Notes: generated by a model not told the origin, from the letters alone. 64,000 bases of DNA from Arthrobacter koreensis (GCF_009193255.1 NZ_WACG01000001.1:868001-932000), one strand, 5' to 3'. Counted from the stretch's first letter, positions 51,724-60,875 are shown. Program-made: numbers and translations.

Positions 51724-52508
51724 GCTTTCCTCCTGGCGGGCGCGGGTGGTTTCTCTGCCGTAGTGAGGTCGGCGGAGGAGTGAAGACGGGTGTGTTCATC
51801 AATCAGCCAGGCAACCGAGGCCTGGACATACTGCCGGACGAGGGACCGTGCGGCGGAGGCGTCGGCGCCGGCCACTGCCTCGCAGATCTGCCGGCACAGC
51901 CCCACCATCGCGGAGTTGAACCCGGGATCCGCGTGGGCCAGGCCCAGCAGCGAACCGTACTCGGTGTGCAGCCGCACGTATTCCCGGGTCAGCCGGGCGG
52001 ACTGGCTGAGTGCGGCGAGTTCAAGCAGGAAATCGCCCACAGCGCGGTTGCTGCTGCCCTCGGGGGCGTCCAGGAGCTGGGCCAGCGCCTCCACGTCCTC
52101 GCGGTCTGCAGCGTCCGCGGCGAGCTCCGCAGCGGTGGCCGCGATTGCTGCGTAGTGGATGGCCAGGTCCCGCAGTTCAACCCGGCTCATGCCGGTGAGG
52201 CGGCGGCGCACCAGCACCGACCTGTCTCCGGAAGGCAGCGTAATAAACGTGCCGCCTTCGCGGCCGCGGCGCGTTTCCACCAACCCCCTGGAGCGCAGGC
52301 CGGCCAGCGCCTCGCGGGCCGTCACCGTGGCCACCCCCATCGATGCGGCCAGTTCCATTTCGGTGGGCAGCCGGTCACCGTCCGCCAGCGCACCGGCCGA
52401 AATCCCCTGAACTATGCGCTCTTCGACGCGGCTGGCCTTGCCGGCGTCGCCCAGCGGAGCGAAGACAGCGGTAAGGAGGCGTTTCTGCGGAGCGGTATTT
52501 CGAGGCAT
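51720..52508 (-). CDS. GntR/FadR-type (FCD) transcriptional regulator
   Basis: A 262-residue regulator. The winged HTH has VEERIVQGISAGALADGDRLPTEMELAASMGVATVTAREALAGLRSRGLVETRRGREGG (about 28-86); a helical FCD effector domain follows to about 240. Start ATG 52508 has GGAAAG 9 bases upstream; the frame to 52574 is rejected. It is divergent from the ABC transporter and coupled to the Cache gene, so both likely control that transporter. Confidence 0.88.
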   Translation of the reverse strand: MPRNTAPQKRLLTAVFAPLGDAGKASRVEERIVQGISAGALADGDRLPTEMELAASMGVATVTAREALAGLRSRGLVETRRGREGGTFITLPSGDRSVLVRRRLTGMSRVELRDLAIHYAAIAATAAELAADAADREDVEALAQLLDAPEGSSNRAVGDFLLELAALSQSARLTREYVRLHTEYGSLLGLAHADPGFNSAMVGLCRQICEAVAGADASAARSLVRQYVQASVAWLIDEHTRLHSSADLTTAEKPPAPARRKA

Positions 52509-52598
52509 GTTCACGATCTTTCCAGCTTGGCGGGCGCGACGGTGCCGGCATGCCGGGCCACGCATCCGTAACAAGAAATTTACCTGACGTGACGTGAA

Positions 52599-52609
52599 TT
52601 ACATATAAC
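52599..52609 (+). promoter_or_regulatory. -10 region and small palindrome upstream of transporter operon
   Basis: TATAAC (52604-52609) is a fair -10 box and overlaps TTACATATAA (52599-52608), an imperfect palindrome. Direct TGACG repeats lie at 52585-52597. No good -35 is seen, suggesting regulated activation or a GntR-bound site. Weak evidence. Confidence 0.3.
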
Positions 52610-52675
52610 ATCTGGTTTCATAGCTTTACACCCTGACGCGCTTCGGCGCCTCCAGCTGAAGTGAAAGGATCCACC

Positions 52676-53740
52676 GTGCGAGCCAGCACAGCATCACTCT
52701 CCCCCGCCACAGAGGAACCGGCGCTGTCCGGCGACGCCATCAGCCTCTCCTCCGTGACCAAGAGCTTCGGCGAGTTCACCGCGGTCAAGGACCTGGACCT
52801 GGACATCCGCTCCGGTGAATTCTTCTCCCTGCTGGGGCCGTCAGGCTCCGGCAAGACCACCGTCCTGCGCATGGTGGCCGGCTTCGAACCCGTCACCAGC
52901 GGCACCATCAAGCTGCACGGCACCGACGTCACCTCAAAGGCTCCGTTCGAGCGGGACGTCAACACGGTCTTCCAGGACTACGCCCTCTTCCCCCACCTGA
53001 CCGTGGCCCAGAACGTTGGCTACGGACTAAAACTCCGCAAGACGCCGAAGGCCGAACGTGAGCGCCGGGTGGCCGAGGCCCTGGACATGGTGCGCCTGCC
53101 GCAGGTGGCCGGGCGGCTGCCCTCCCAGCTTTCCGGCGGCCAGCGCCAGCGCATCGCCCTGGCCCGTGCGCTGATCCTGCGCCCGCAGGTCCTGCTGCTG
53201 GACGAACCGCTGGGCGCCCTGGACAAGCAGCTGCGTGAACAGATGCAGATTGAGCTGAAACAGATCCAGCGCGAAGTCGGCATCACCTTCATCTTCGTCA
53301 CCCATGACCAGGAAGAGGCGCTGACGCTCTCTGACCGGGTTGCCGTCTTCAACAACGGCAACATCGAGCAGGTGGGAACCCCGGAGGACCTTTACGAGCG
53401 TCCCGCCACCCGTTTCGTGGCGACCTTCCTCGGAAGCACCAACCTCGTGGAAGGAGAACTGGCCCGGCAGCTGACCGGCACAGACTCCCTGGTGAGCATC
53501 CGCCCCGAACGCATCCACCTGTCCGCCCCCGGGACCCCGGCACCCGAAGGGTTCTCCTCCGTTCCCGCCATCATCGAGGAAATCGTCTACACCGGACCCA
53601 CCACCCGCTACGTGGCGTCCACCGCAACCGGGGACCGGCTGATCGTCCAGGAACAGAACGATTCCCGGGCCAGCGCCGCTTCCCGCGGTGACGCCGTCGA
53701 GCTCCAGTGGCCCGCACGCTTCAACTTCCACGTCTCCTGA
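52676..53740 (+). CDS. ABC transporter ATPase, PotA-like
   Basis: A 354-residue importer ATPase. Walker A GPSGSGKTT starts at Gly54, the signature SGGQRQR at Ser153, Walker B LLLDEPLGALD has Asp176/Glu177, and the H-loop is in VTHDQEEALTLSDR. A C-terminal TOBE domain covers about 275-350. GTG 52676 has AAAGGA 6 bases upstream, preferred over GTG 52661. First gene of a four-gene transporter operon for polyamines or a related amine, as judged from the permease and binding protein families. Confidence 0.9.
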   Translation: MRASTASLSPATEEPALSGDAISLSSVTKSFGEFTAVKDLDLDIRSGEFFSLLGPSGSGKTTVLRMVAGFEPVTSGTIKLHGTDVTSKAPFERDVNTVFQDYALFPHLTVAQNVGYGLKLRKTPKAERERRVAEALDMVRLPQVAGRLPSQLSGGQRQRIALARALILRPQVLLLDEPLGALDKQLREQMQIELKQIQREVGITFIFVTHDQEEALTLSDRVAVFNNGNIEQVGTPEDLYERPATRFVATFLGSTNLVEGELARQLTGTDSLVSIRPERIHLSAPGTPAPEGFSSVPAIIEEIVYTGPTTRYVASTATGDRLIVQEQNDSRASAASRGDAVELQWPARFNFHVS

Positions 53741-53813
53741 CACTTCTCTCCTCCCGGCCGGCGCTCCGCCGGCCCAGCTCCACCCGCACCGCACCCACTA
53801 TGAAAGGTTCACC

Positions 53814-55016
53814 ATGAAGATCACCAAGGCCCTGCCGCTGGCAGCGCTCGCCTCGCTTTCGCTGGTCCTGGCCGGCTGCGGCGGAGATGCCTCCACCTCC
53901 GGCTCCGGTACCACCGGGATCCAGGTCCCGGACCTGCCCATGGCATCGGAAGTCGGCGAAAGCGAAGGCCAGGTCAACATCATTGCCTGGGCAGGCTTCG
54001 TGGAGGACGGCTCCACGAACCCCGACGCCGACTGGGTCAGCGCGTTCGAAGAAGAGACCAAGTGCCAGGTGAACCGCAAAGTCGGTGCCACCTCGGATGA
54101 AATGGTCCAGCTGATGCGCAGCGGCGAGTACGACCTGGTGTCCGCGTCCGGCGATGCATCACTGCGCCTGATCGCCGGCGGCGACGTGGCTCCGATCAAC
54201 ACGGAGCTAATCCCCAACTTCGGCAACATCGTCGACGGACTCAAGGGCCAGGTGTATGACACGCTCAACGGCAAGAGCTACGGCGTTCCGATTGGCCGCG
54301 GCGCCAACGTCCTGATGTACAACACGGACCACGTTGCCGAAGCCCCGGATTCCTGGGCTCCGCTGTGGGAAGAGGACACCGAGTACGCCGGCAAGACCAT
54401 GGCCTACGACTCCCCCATCTACATCGCCGACGCCGCCGTGTACCTGATGGCCACCCAGCCGGACCTCGGCATCACCAACCCCTACGCACTGGACGCGGAC
54501 CAGCTGGCCGCCGCCGTGGAACTGCTCAAGACCCAGAACGGCCTGGTGGGCGAATACTGGAACGACGCGCTGAAGGCTGTCAGCTCCATCTCCTCCGGCA
54601 CCGCCCACATGGGCACCGGCTGGCAGGTCATCGTGAACCTGGCCCAGGGCGACGGCGGCAAGGTGGAGTCCGTGCTGCCCAAGGAAGGTGCCACCGGCTG
54701 GTCCGACACCTGGATGATCGCCGCTGAAGCGAAGAACCCGAACTGCGCCTACAAGTGGATGGACTACGCTTCCTCCGCCGAGGTCAACGCCCAGATCTCG
54801 CAGAACTTCGGCATGGCTCCGGCCAACGCCCTGGCCTGCGAGGGTTCCGACGCCAACGCAGCCCACTGCGAGACGTTCCATGCCACGGACGAGGAGTACT
54901 ACAAGCAGGTCTGGATGTGGACCACTCCCGTTGAGCAGTGCGTCGACGGCCGCACGGACGTGACCTGCACCAACTACCAGGAATGGACCAAGGCCTGGAC
55001 CGAGGTCAAGGGCTAG
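53814..55016 (+). CDS. Polyamine-type ABC solute-binding lipoprotein, PotD-like
   Basis: A 400-residue binding protein with lipobox LVLAGCGG (Cys near 23) after a short signal peptide. The mature domain has LPMASEVGESEGQVNIIAWAGFVED, VNRKVGATSDEMVQLMRSGEYDLVSASGD, and NCAYKWMDYASSAEVNAQIS, all typical of SBP_bac_8/PotD proteins. Ligand is a polyamine or a similar cation by family; not certain. AAAGG is 7 bases before ATG 53814. A hairpin follows at 55042 before the permeases. Confidence 0.9.
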   Translation: MKITKALPLAALASLSLVLAGCGGDASTSGSGTTGIQVPDLPMASEVGESEGQVNIIAWAGFVEDGSTNPDADWVSAFEEETKCQVNRKVGATSDEMVQLMRSGEYDLVSASGDASLRLIAGGDVAPINTELIPNFGNIVDGLKGQVYDTLNGKSYGVPIGRGANVLMYNTDHVAEAPDSWAPLWEEDTEYAGKTMAYDSPIYIADAAVYLMATQPDLGITNPYALDADQLAAAVELLKTQNGLVGEYWNDALKAVSSISSGTAHMGTGWQVIVNLAQGDGGKVESVLPKEGATGWSDTWMIAAEAKNPNCAYKWMDYASSAEVNAQISQNFGMAPANALACEGSDANAAHCETFHATDEEYYKQVWMWTTPVEQCVDGRTDVTCTNYQEWTKAWTEVKG

Positions 55017-55041
55017 TCCCAGCGGCCCGTCCCGCAAGACC

Positions 55042-55078
55042 ACCGGCGGGCGGCGGTTCGACGCCGCCGCCCGCCGGT
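55042..55078 (+). terminator. Intra-operon hairpin between binding-protein and permease genes
   Basis: A 15-bp perfect stem (55042-55056 with 55064-55078), loop of 7, followed by TTTCC. It probably lowers read-through or protects the upstream mRNA end, so the binding protein is made in excess over permeases. Confidence 0.65.
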
Positions 55079-55160
55079 TTCCAACCCAGCCGCCCCTGCG
55101 GCTTGTCAGTTCATAGCCCGGCCCCAGAGGAGAATCGGCGGAATCCCGCCGGAAAGCGCC

Positions 55161-56078
55161 ATGGCAGTAATCCACGAAACCCCACCCCCTCCCGCAGCGG
55201 CGGTGCAGCCCCGGAACAGCCTGGGCGACCGCATTTCCCGCATCCTGTATGCCCGGCCGAAAGCCCGCCTCACCGGCCTGCTGCTGCTGCCGCTGGGCTG
55301 GCTGGGCGTGCTCTACATCGGGTCCCTGATCCTGCTGTTCATCACCGCCTTTTGGCGGACTGACAGCTTCACGTCGAAAGTCATTCCCGCGTTCACGCTG
55401 GAGAACTTCATCGAAATCATCACGGTCCCCGCCTACCAGCAGACCGCACTGCGGACCATCGGCATCGCCCTGGCGGTCACCGTCCTGTGCGCAGCGCTGG
55501 CTCTGCCGCTGGGGCTCTACATGGCCAAGGTGGCATCCCCGAAGATGCGTGCGGCACTGGCCATCGGCATCACGCTCCCGCTGTGGGCCGGGTACCTGGT
55601 GAAGGTCTTCTCCTGGCGCATCACCTTCTCCTCCGGCGGCCCGCTGGACTGGCTGCTCGCTCCGCTGGGCCTGACCGGGCCCGGCTACGGCACCGCCGCA
55701 CTGATCATCACGCTTGCCTACCTCTGGTTCCCCTACATGGCGGTGCCGGTTTACAACGCGTTCCGGCAAATCCCGGACAGCCTCTTCGATGCTTCCTCGG
55801 ACCTCGGCGCCAAGGCGTGGTCCACGGTCTGGACCGTGGCCGTGCCGCTGCTCAAGCCCGCTTTCGTGGCCGGGTCCATCTTCACCTTCTCGCTGAGCCT
55901 GGGCGACTACATCGCCGCGCAGTTCGTTGGCGGCAAGACCCAGGTGATCGGCACCGTCATCGCCTCGAACATCAACCTCAACCCGCCGCTCGCGGCAGCC
56001 TTCGGCACCGTGCCGATTCTCGTCGTCGTGCTTTACCTGTTCCTGGCCCGCAAGTCCGGCGCCCTGAAGCAACTGTAG
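55161..56078 (+). CDS. ABC transporter permease, PotB-like
   Basis: A 305-residue permease with six membrane segments. The EAA loop is IPDSLFDASSDLGAKAWSTVWTVAVPLLKP (about 212-241), which contacts the ATPase. The N-terminal cytoplasmic part is Pro-rich. GGAAAG lies just before ATG 55161. It pairs with the next gene as a heterodimer in the membrane. Confidence 0.9.
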   Translation: MAVIHETPPPPAAAVQPRNSLGDRISRILYARPKARLTGLLLLPLGWLGVLYIGSLILLFITAFWRTDSFTSKVIPAFTLENFIEIITVPAYQQTALRTIGIALAVTVLCAALALPLGLYMAKVASPKMRAALAIGITLPLWAGYLVKVFSWRITFSSGGPLDWLLAPLGLTGPGYGTAALIITLAYLWFPYMAVPVYNAFRQIPDSLFDASSDLGAKAWSTVWTVAVPLLKPAFVAGSIFTFSLSLGDYIAAQFVGGKTQVIGTVIASNINLNPPLAAAFGTVPILVVVLYLFLARKSGALKQL

Positions 56079-56087
56079 GAGAGACCC

Positions 56088-56891
56088 ATGAGGCTATCGG
56101 CTTCCGCCAAAATCACCCTCCGGGTCTTCGCAGGCCTGGTCATGGCGGCGATCTACCTGCCGCTGCTGCTGGTGATCGCCAATTCGTTCAACGCCACTAC
56201 GTCCGGCGCCTTCCCCATTCAGGAGTTCACCACCCGCTGGTGGGTCGCTGCCTGGCACAACGAAGGTGTCCGCGAGGCGCTGTGGACCTCGCTGAAGGTG
56301 GCGTCCGTGGCCACGGTGATCGCCCTGCTGCTGGGATCCATGGTGGCGTTCGCCCTGTCCCGCTACGACTTCTTCGGGAAGAACACCATCAACCTGCTGG
56401 TGGTGCTGCCCATCGCCCTGCCTGGCATTGTCACCGGCGTCGCCCTCAACAACACGTTCAAGACCGTCCTAGAACCGCTCGGCATCGGGCTGGGGCTGTT
56501 CTCCGTGATTGTGGGCCACGCGACGTTCTGCATCGTCATGGTGTTCAACAACGTCCAGGCCCGGCTGGGCCGGATGAACCGCGGGCTGGAGGAAGCCGCC
56601 ATGGACATGGGCGCCAACGTGGTGAAAACCTTCTTCCAGGTCACGTTCCCCGGCTTCCGCTCGGCGTTCGTGGCCGGCGGGCTGCTCGCCTTCGCGCTGA
56701 GCTTCGATGAAGTGGTGGTCACTACCTTCACCGCCCCGCCGGGCACCGAAACCCTGCCGATCTGGATCTTCAACAACATGGCCCGCCCCAACCAGGCGCC
56801 CGTGGTCAACGTCATCGCCGCCGTGCTGATCGTGGCCTCGATGATCCCGGTCTACCTGTCCCAGCGCCTCACCGGGGATGACAGGAAGTAA
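56088..56891 (+). CDS. ABC transporter permease, PotC-like
   Basis: A 267-residue permease with six membrane segments. The EAA motif is MNRGLEEAAMDMGANVVKTFFQVTFPGF (about 164-191), and it has VVLPIALPGIVTGVALNNTFK typical of PotC. AGGAGAG is just before ATG 56088; 9 bases after the PotB-like stop. It completes the importer. Confidence 0.9.
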   Translation: MRLSASAKITLRVFAGLVMAAIYLPLLLVIANSFNATTSGAFPIQEFTTRWWVAAWHNEGVREALWTSLKVASVATVIALLLGSMVAFALSRYDFFGKNTINLLVVLPIALPGIVTGVALNNTFKTVLEPLGIGLGLFSVIVGHATFCIVMVFNNVQARLGRMNRGLEEAAMDMGANVVKTFFQVTFPGFRSAFVAGGLLAFALSFDEVVVTTFTAPPGTETLPIWIFNNMARPNQAPVVNVIAAVLIVASMIPVYLSQRLTGDDRK

Positions 56892-56894
56892 CGG

Positions 56895-57356
56895 CTAGCG
56901 GGTGGCGGCGCACTCCGGGAGCAGTTCCGCCATCCGCTCATCACTCAGCCGGGACAGCGCCGTGAGCAGTCTAGTGATCCGCTCGCGCTCCGGACGGGTA
57001 AACCGGCTCGAGTCCAGGATGTCGCTGACCCACAGCCCGTCCATGGCCAGGCGGATGACGACGCCGATGATTCCGGCCGGATCCCGCGGGTTCAGGTTGG
57101 CCGCATCCAGGCGGCGGTTCAGGTACAGCAGCGACTCGGCCAGGTTTGGCCGGCTGATGGCTGTTTCCAGGAGTGCGGCCTGGTCCATGGAGCTGTTGGC
57201 GCGGACGTCGGAGAAGGCCTTGATGTAGGCCCGTTCCTGGGCCCCCACCGGATCCGGATCCGCATCGGCCAGGTCTCCCAGCCGGTGCACCAGCTGCACG
57301 ATCATGTCCTCGACGTCCTGCTCGATCTCGGTAATGGACGCTCCAGCGGCGAACAT
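56895..57356 (-). CDS. TetR-like ligand-binding domain without DNA-binding HTH
   Basis: A 153-residue helical protein matching the C-terminal effector half of TetR regulators (AIGVVIRLAMDGLWVSDILDS-like end: here GVVIRLAMDGLWVSDILDSSRFTRPERERITRLL). It starts at MFAAGASITEIEQDV with AAAGAGAG nearby, and no HTH is found upstream in any frame before the next gene. Full TetR proteins have about 190-210 residues, so the N-terminal domain of about 45 residues is missing. Either a remnant or a trans-acting modulator. It abuts the converging permease gene by 3 bases. Confidence 0.65.
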   Translation of the reverse strand: MFAAGASITEIEQDVEDMIVQLVHRLGDLADADPDPVGAQERAYIKAFSDVRANSSMDQAALLETAISRPNLAESLLYLNRRLDAANLNPRDPAGIIGVVIRLAMDGLWVSDILDSSRFTRPERERITRLLTALSRLSDERMAELLPECAATR

Positions 57357-57489
57357 TGCGCTCTCTTTTCTGTTTCCTGCTGCCTTGGTCTTCCGGCAGG
57401 GGGATCCGCCGGATGAACCGGCTAGTCTAGCCCGTTTCCGCGGGGATCTCAGCTTCTGTGAGCCAAGCGTCAGGGAGTATGGTTTGGCC

Positions 57490-58062
57490 ATGCCAGTCGA
57501 GGTCCGGCCTGCCACGGTGTTCGAGGATACTGCCGCCGTGCTGGGGCCCAGGAATCCCGAATCGAACGCCTGCTGGTGCCTGAGCTACCGGCTGCCCAGT
57601 TCCAGGGAGAACCAGTTCCTGCAGCGCCGCGCCCGCGGTGAACGGGTTCGGGAACTGCTGGCCGAAGACCTTCCGCCCGGTGTCCTGGCATACGACGGCG
57701 GCGAACCGGCCGGATGGGCGGCCATCCATCCGCGGGCGGACACCTCGTTCGCGACAAACCGCAGGATTCCCCTTCTCGATGATTTGCCGGTGTGGTCCCT
57801 GTGGTGCGTGCGGGTCCGGCCGGGCTACCGGGGCCGGGGAATCTCGCATGCGCTGGTAGCCGGTGCCGTGGACTTCGCGCGCCGCAGCGGGGCACCCGCC
57901 GTCGAGGCCTACCCGGTGGACAACCAGGGCGCGAAAGTGGACCTGACCATGGCGTACGTCGGCACCCGCAGCCTCTTCGAAACCGCCGGGTTCACCAAGG
58001 CAGCAGACACCTCATCAGTCCTCAACGGATTTCCGCGCGTGCTGATGCGGCTGGCTCTTTGA
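57490..58062 (+). CDS. GNAT family N-acetyltransferase
   Basis: A 190-residue GNAT protein. The Cys-rich start VLGPRNPESNACWCLSYRLPSSRENQFL resembles the NACWC motif group of actinobacterial acetyltransferases; the acetyl-CoA loop is VRVRPGYRGRGISHALVAGAVDFARRSGAPAVEAYPVD. The substrate is unknown. ATG 57490 has GGGAG 12 bases upstream. Single gene divergent from the TetR-like fragment. Confidence 0.87.
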   Translation: MPVEVRPATVFEDTAAVLGPRNPESNACWCLSYRLPSSRENQFLQRRARGERVRELLAEDLPPGVLAYDGGEPAGWAAIHPRADTSFATNRRIPLLDDLPVWSLWCVRVRPGYRGRGISHALVAGAVDFARRSGAPAVEAYPVDNQGAKVDLTMAYVGTRSLFETAGFTKAADTSSVLNGFPRVLMRLAL

Positions 58063-58090
58063 ACGGACGGGCGTTGTCCGCGCACGGCAA

Positions 58091-58120
58091 AGGCCCCGCC
58101 GCGGGGAACCGGCGGGGCCT
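58091..58120. terminator. Hairpin after the GNAT gene
   Basis: An 11-bp perfect stem (58091-58101 with 58110-58120) lies 28 bases past the GNAT stop. Confidence 0.6.
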
Positions 58121-58130
58121 GGCCTGGAAA

Positions 58131-58174
58131 GGCCGGCAGGAAGTCCATGGGGGAACGGATACTCCCTGCCGGCC
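58131..58174. terminator. Hairpin after the MHS transporter gene
   Basis: A 10-bp perfect stem (58131-58140 with 58165-58174) with a long loop lies 41 bases past the MFS gene end on the minus strand. It may pair with the adjacent hairpin to separate converging units. Confidence 0.45.
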
Positions 58175-58215
58175 GGATTGTGGTTCGCCGCCGCGCGTAA
58201 CGGCAGCGCGGGGGG

Positions 58216-59547
58216 TCAGTCCGCGGAGACGATCCGCTTGTCCTGCACCCGCAGCCGCTCGCCGAGGAAGCCGCCGACGGCGGTGATCAGGGCAATGATG
58301 GCCAGGATGAGCGCGCCGCCCCAGGACTGGTTGCCGGAGAATCCAAGCATCGCGGTGGCCAGCAGCGGCATGAAACCGCTGGTGGCGCCTGCAATGTTGT
58401 AGCCCAGGGCAACGCCGGAGTAACGCAGCTTCGGCGGGAACAGTTCGGTCAGCAGCGCACCGTTGACCGCGTAGGCCACGGCAATCAGCACAATGCCGAT
58501 GGTGATTGCCAGCATGATCATCACCGTGGACTTGGTATCCACCATGGCGAAGATCGGGAAGGCCGCAACAGCGGTGAGGATGCCGCCCCACATGGTGACC
58601 TTGCCGGGGCCGATCTTCTCGGACAGCCGGCCCATCGCGATGGTGACGAAGATCTGGGCGACGGCGGCAATCAGCGTGGCGTTGACCATGACCTGGCGGT
58701 CCACGCCGAGGGTGTTGGAGCCGTAGCTGACAATGAAGGTGGTGATCATGTAGAAACCGCCCACGCCCAGCAGCGCTGCCATCACGGCTACGGCCAGGCG
58801 GCCGCCGGCGTTGCGGAAGACGTCCAGAGCAGGGACCTTGGAGGTCTCTTCCTGGGCCAGGAGATCCTTGAAGATGGGAGATTCTTCAACCTTGATGCGG
58901 ATCCACAGGGCGATGAGCAGCAGTGGGAAGGCCATCAGGAACGGGATGCGCCAGCCCCAGGCGTCGAAGGTCTCCGACGGGAAGAGGAGCACCAGGGAGA
59001 AGGCTGCGGAGGAGAGCAGGGTACCTACCGGCGAACCGACCTGCACCAGGGCCGCGAACCGGCCGCGCTTCTCTACTGGCGCGTGCTCGATGGCCATGGT
59101 GACGGCACCGCCCCATTCGCCGCCGACGGCGAGGCCCTGGACCAGTCGCAGGACAGCCAGGAGGATCGGTGCTGCGAGGCCAATTGAGCCGAAGTCCGGC
59201 AGCAGGCCGATGAGGCCGGTAGCGATGCCGATCATCACGATGGTGGCAAGCAGTGCCGGCCGGCGGCCGAACTTGTCGCCGATGTAGCCGAAGAGGATGG
59301 CGCCGATGGGGCGCGCCGCGAAGCCGACGCCGAAAGTGGCGAAGGAGGCCAGCAGCGCCGCAGTGGGGTCCATGGTGGTGAAGTACAGGCGGTTGAAGAC
59401 CAGCGCTGCCGCTGTGCCGAAGAGGTAGTAGTCGTACCATTCCAGCGCGGTGCCAACGAAGGAAGCGCGGGCAATGGTGCCGGCGTCCTTTCCGGAGATC
59501 GTCGCGGGTGCGCCGCGCTCCCCGGGTCGAGTGGAGGTGTTAGTCAC
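58216..59547 (-). CDS. MFS transporter, metabolite:H+ symporter (MHS) group
   Basis: A 443-residue carrier with 12 membrane segments. The MHS start ASFVGTALEWYDYYLFGTAAALVFNRLYF, loop FGYIGDKFGRRPALLATIVMIG and LRLVQGLAVGGEWGGAVTMAIEHAPVEKRGRFAALVQVGSPVG are all clear. Members take up carboxylates, betaines or small metabolites. GTG 59547 (MTNTSTRPG) with GAAAGG 11 bases ahead is chosen; upstream codons to 59622 are rejected. Its neighbours PucR and two amide hydrolases suggest it imports their substrate. Confidence 0.88.
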   Translation of the reverse strand: MTNTSTRPGERGAPATISGKDAGTIARASFVGTALEWYDYYLFGTAAALVFNRLYFTTMDPTAALLASFATFGVGFAARPIGAILFGYIGDKFGRRPALLATIVMIGIATGLIGLLPDFGSIGLAAPILLAVLRLVQGLAVGGEWGGAVTMAIEHAPVEKRGRFAALVQVGSPVGTLLSSAAFSLVLLFPSETFDAWGWRIPFLMAFPLLLIALWIRIKVEESPIFKDLLAQEETSKVPALDVFRNAGGRLAVAVMAALLGVGGFYMITTFIVSYGSNTLGVDRQVMVNATLIAAVAQIFVTIAMGRLSEKIGPGKVTMWGGILTAVAAFPIFAMVDTKSTVMIMLAITIGIVLIAVAYAVNGALLTELFPPKLRYSGVALGYNIAGATSGFMPLLATAMLGFSGNQSWGGALILAIIALITAVGGFLGERLRVQDKRIVSAD

Positions 59548-59693
59548 GAGTGATGGTGCCTTTCGAGCTGGCCGCATCGCATAGATGGGGGGGCATGCGG
59601 GCCGGTGTGGGAGGTATCTCACTGAGCGTAGTCAGGCGGCAATTGACCAAACAATGACAAATTTCACCCACCTTTTACGCGGAAATTGGGCAT

Positions 59694-60875
59694 TTAGACA
59701 GTGCGCGGATATTCCGCGAGGGTGCTGAGCGCGATCAGCGCCCATGCCGCCTCCGTGGGGACGGCCAGGTCCAGTCCTATGACCTGCTGCAGCGAGTGGA
59801 GCCGGTTGACCACGGTGTTGCGGTGGCAGTAGAGCTCTTCCGCGGTTTCCTTGATGGATCCCGTCCGGGCGTAGCTCTCGGCTACCTGGAGCAGCCGGGC
59901 CCGCTCGTGGTCTGTGCACCGGCCCAGTGCTTCCTGGACTCCGGAGCAGAATCCCGGCAGCGTCTGCTCCAGCAGTTCGGCAGCGATCCGCTGCCAGGCC
60001 TCCTGGACCGTCTGCAGGCCGGGGCCGCCGCTGCGCGCCAGCACCAGGGCGGATGAGGCAGCAGCCGGCACTGCCGCCAGTCCCGCGATGTTTGGGACGT
60101 AGCCGGCTGCGAATCCTGGCGGTTCCTGCTGCCAGGAACCGGTGCGGCGCTGCCGGAAGATGTACAGGACTCCGGCCCGTTCATAGGAATGCAGCCTCCG
60201 GTCATGGAGGAACGCACGCTGGGCCTCTGCCACGGCGTCGCCGATCACGGCCAGCAGTTCGAATGAGTCAGCCGTCCGGACCCCCAGCCCGGCGGCAATG
60301 TCCTCGAGGTCCTGCGGAGTTTTGGGTTCTCCGCTGAACAGCCGGGAGAGCAGGCGCTGGCGGTACAGCTGCTTGTCCCGGGCCAGGAGCGCTTCGGCTT
60401 CCACGAAGGACTGCTGGATGTTCGATACGTAACCCTCCACCACGTCCATCACCCGGTCCATGTTGGACACCAGGACGTTTACCCCGTCCCCGTGCGCAAC
60501 CCGCTCCAGGCCCTTCCACAGGACGCGGAAGTCGTTCCGGACTGCCTCCAGGAAGGACTGCAGCGGCACGCCCTGTGACGCGCGGCGGGTGGCTACCTCG
60601 CGCGGCAGGTTCCGCAGGTCCGGCGGCAGTTCCAGCCCCGCCATCTGGTACAGGAACATGTCCATGGTGTCCACGGCCGTCTGGTAGACGTCCTCCGCGG
60701 GTACCTTTGCGTCGTCGTAGGACACGGCTTCGAAGCGGGAGAGGAAGTCAGTGACGAGCGAATCCCGCTGGGTCCACAGCCGCCGGATCAGGTCTTCCCA
60801 CTGGTGCCCGGCGGGGGCTTCGAGCGGAAAGGTCCGGGCGGATGGAACCAGGGCCGGGACGAGGATGTCGGTCAT
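59694..60875 (-). CDS. PucR/CdaR family transcriptional regulator
   Basis: A 393-residue regulator. The N-terminal and central parts hold a GGDEF-like/CdaR domain (about 160-290), and the C-terminal HTH_30 is YARTGSIKETAEELYCHRNTVVNRLHSLQQVIGLDL (about 336-372). PucR proteins usually activate purine, allantoin or related nitrogen catabolism genes. It is divergent from the amidohydrolase/M20 operon, with a 155-base gap, and upstream of the transporter gene. The SD before ATG 60875 is weak. Confidence 0.88.
   Translation of the reverse strand: MTDILVPALVPSARTFPLEAPAGHQWEDLIRRLWTQRDSLVTDFLSRFEAVSYDDAKVPAEDVYQTAVDTMDMFLYQMAGLELPPDLRNLPREVATRRASQGVPLQSFLEAVRNDFRVLWKGLERVAHGDGVNVLVSNMDRVMDVVEGYVSNIQQSFVEAEALLARDKQLYRQRLLSRLFSGEPKTPQDLEDIAAGLGVRTADSFELLAVIGDAVAEAQRAFLHDRRLHSYERAGVLYIFRQRRTGSWQQEPPGFAAGYVPNIAGLAAVPAAASSALVLARSGGPGLQTVQEAWQRIAAELLEQTLPGFCSGVQEALGRCTDHERARLLQVAESYARTGSIKETAEELYCHRNTVVNRLHSLQQVIGLDLAVPTEAAWALIALSTLAEYPRTV

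Noticed and set aside
54207-56072. A 621-residue minus-strand frame opposite the transporter genes
   Set aside because: Composition is low-complexity Gly/Asp/Arg/His, typical of an antisense shadow; no SD or family.
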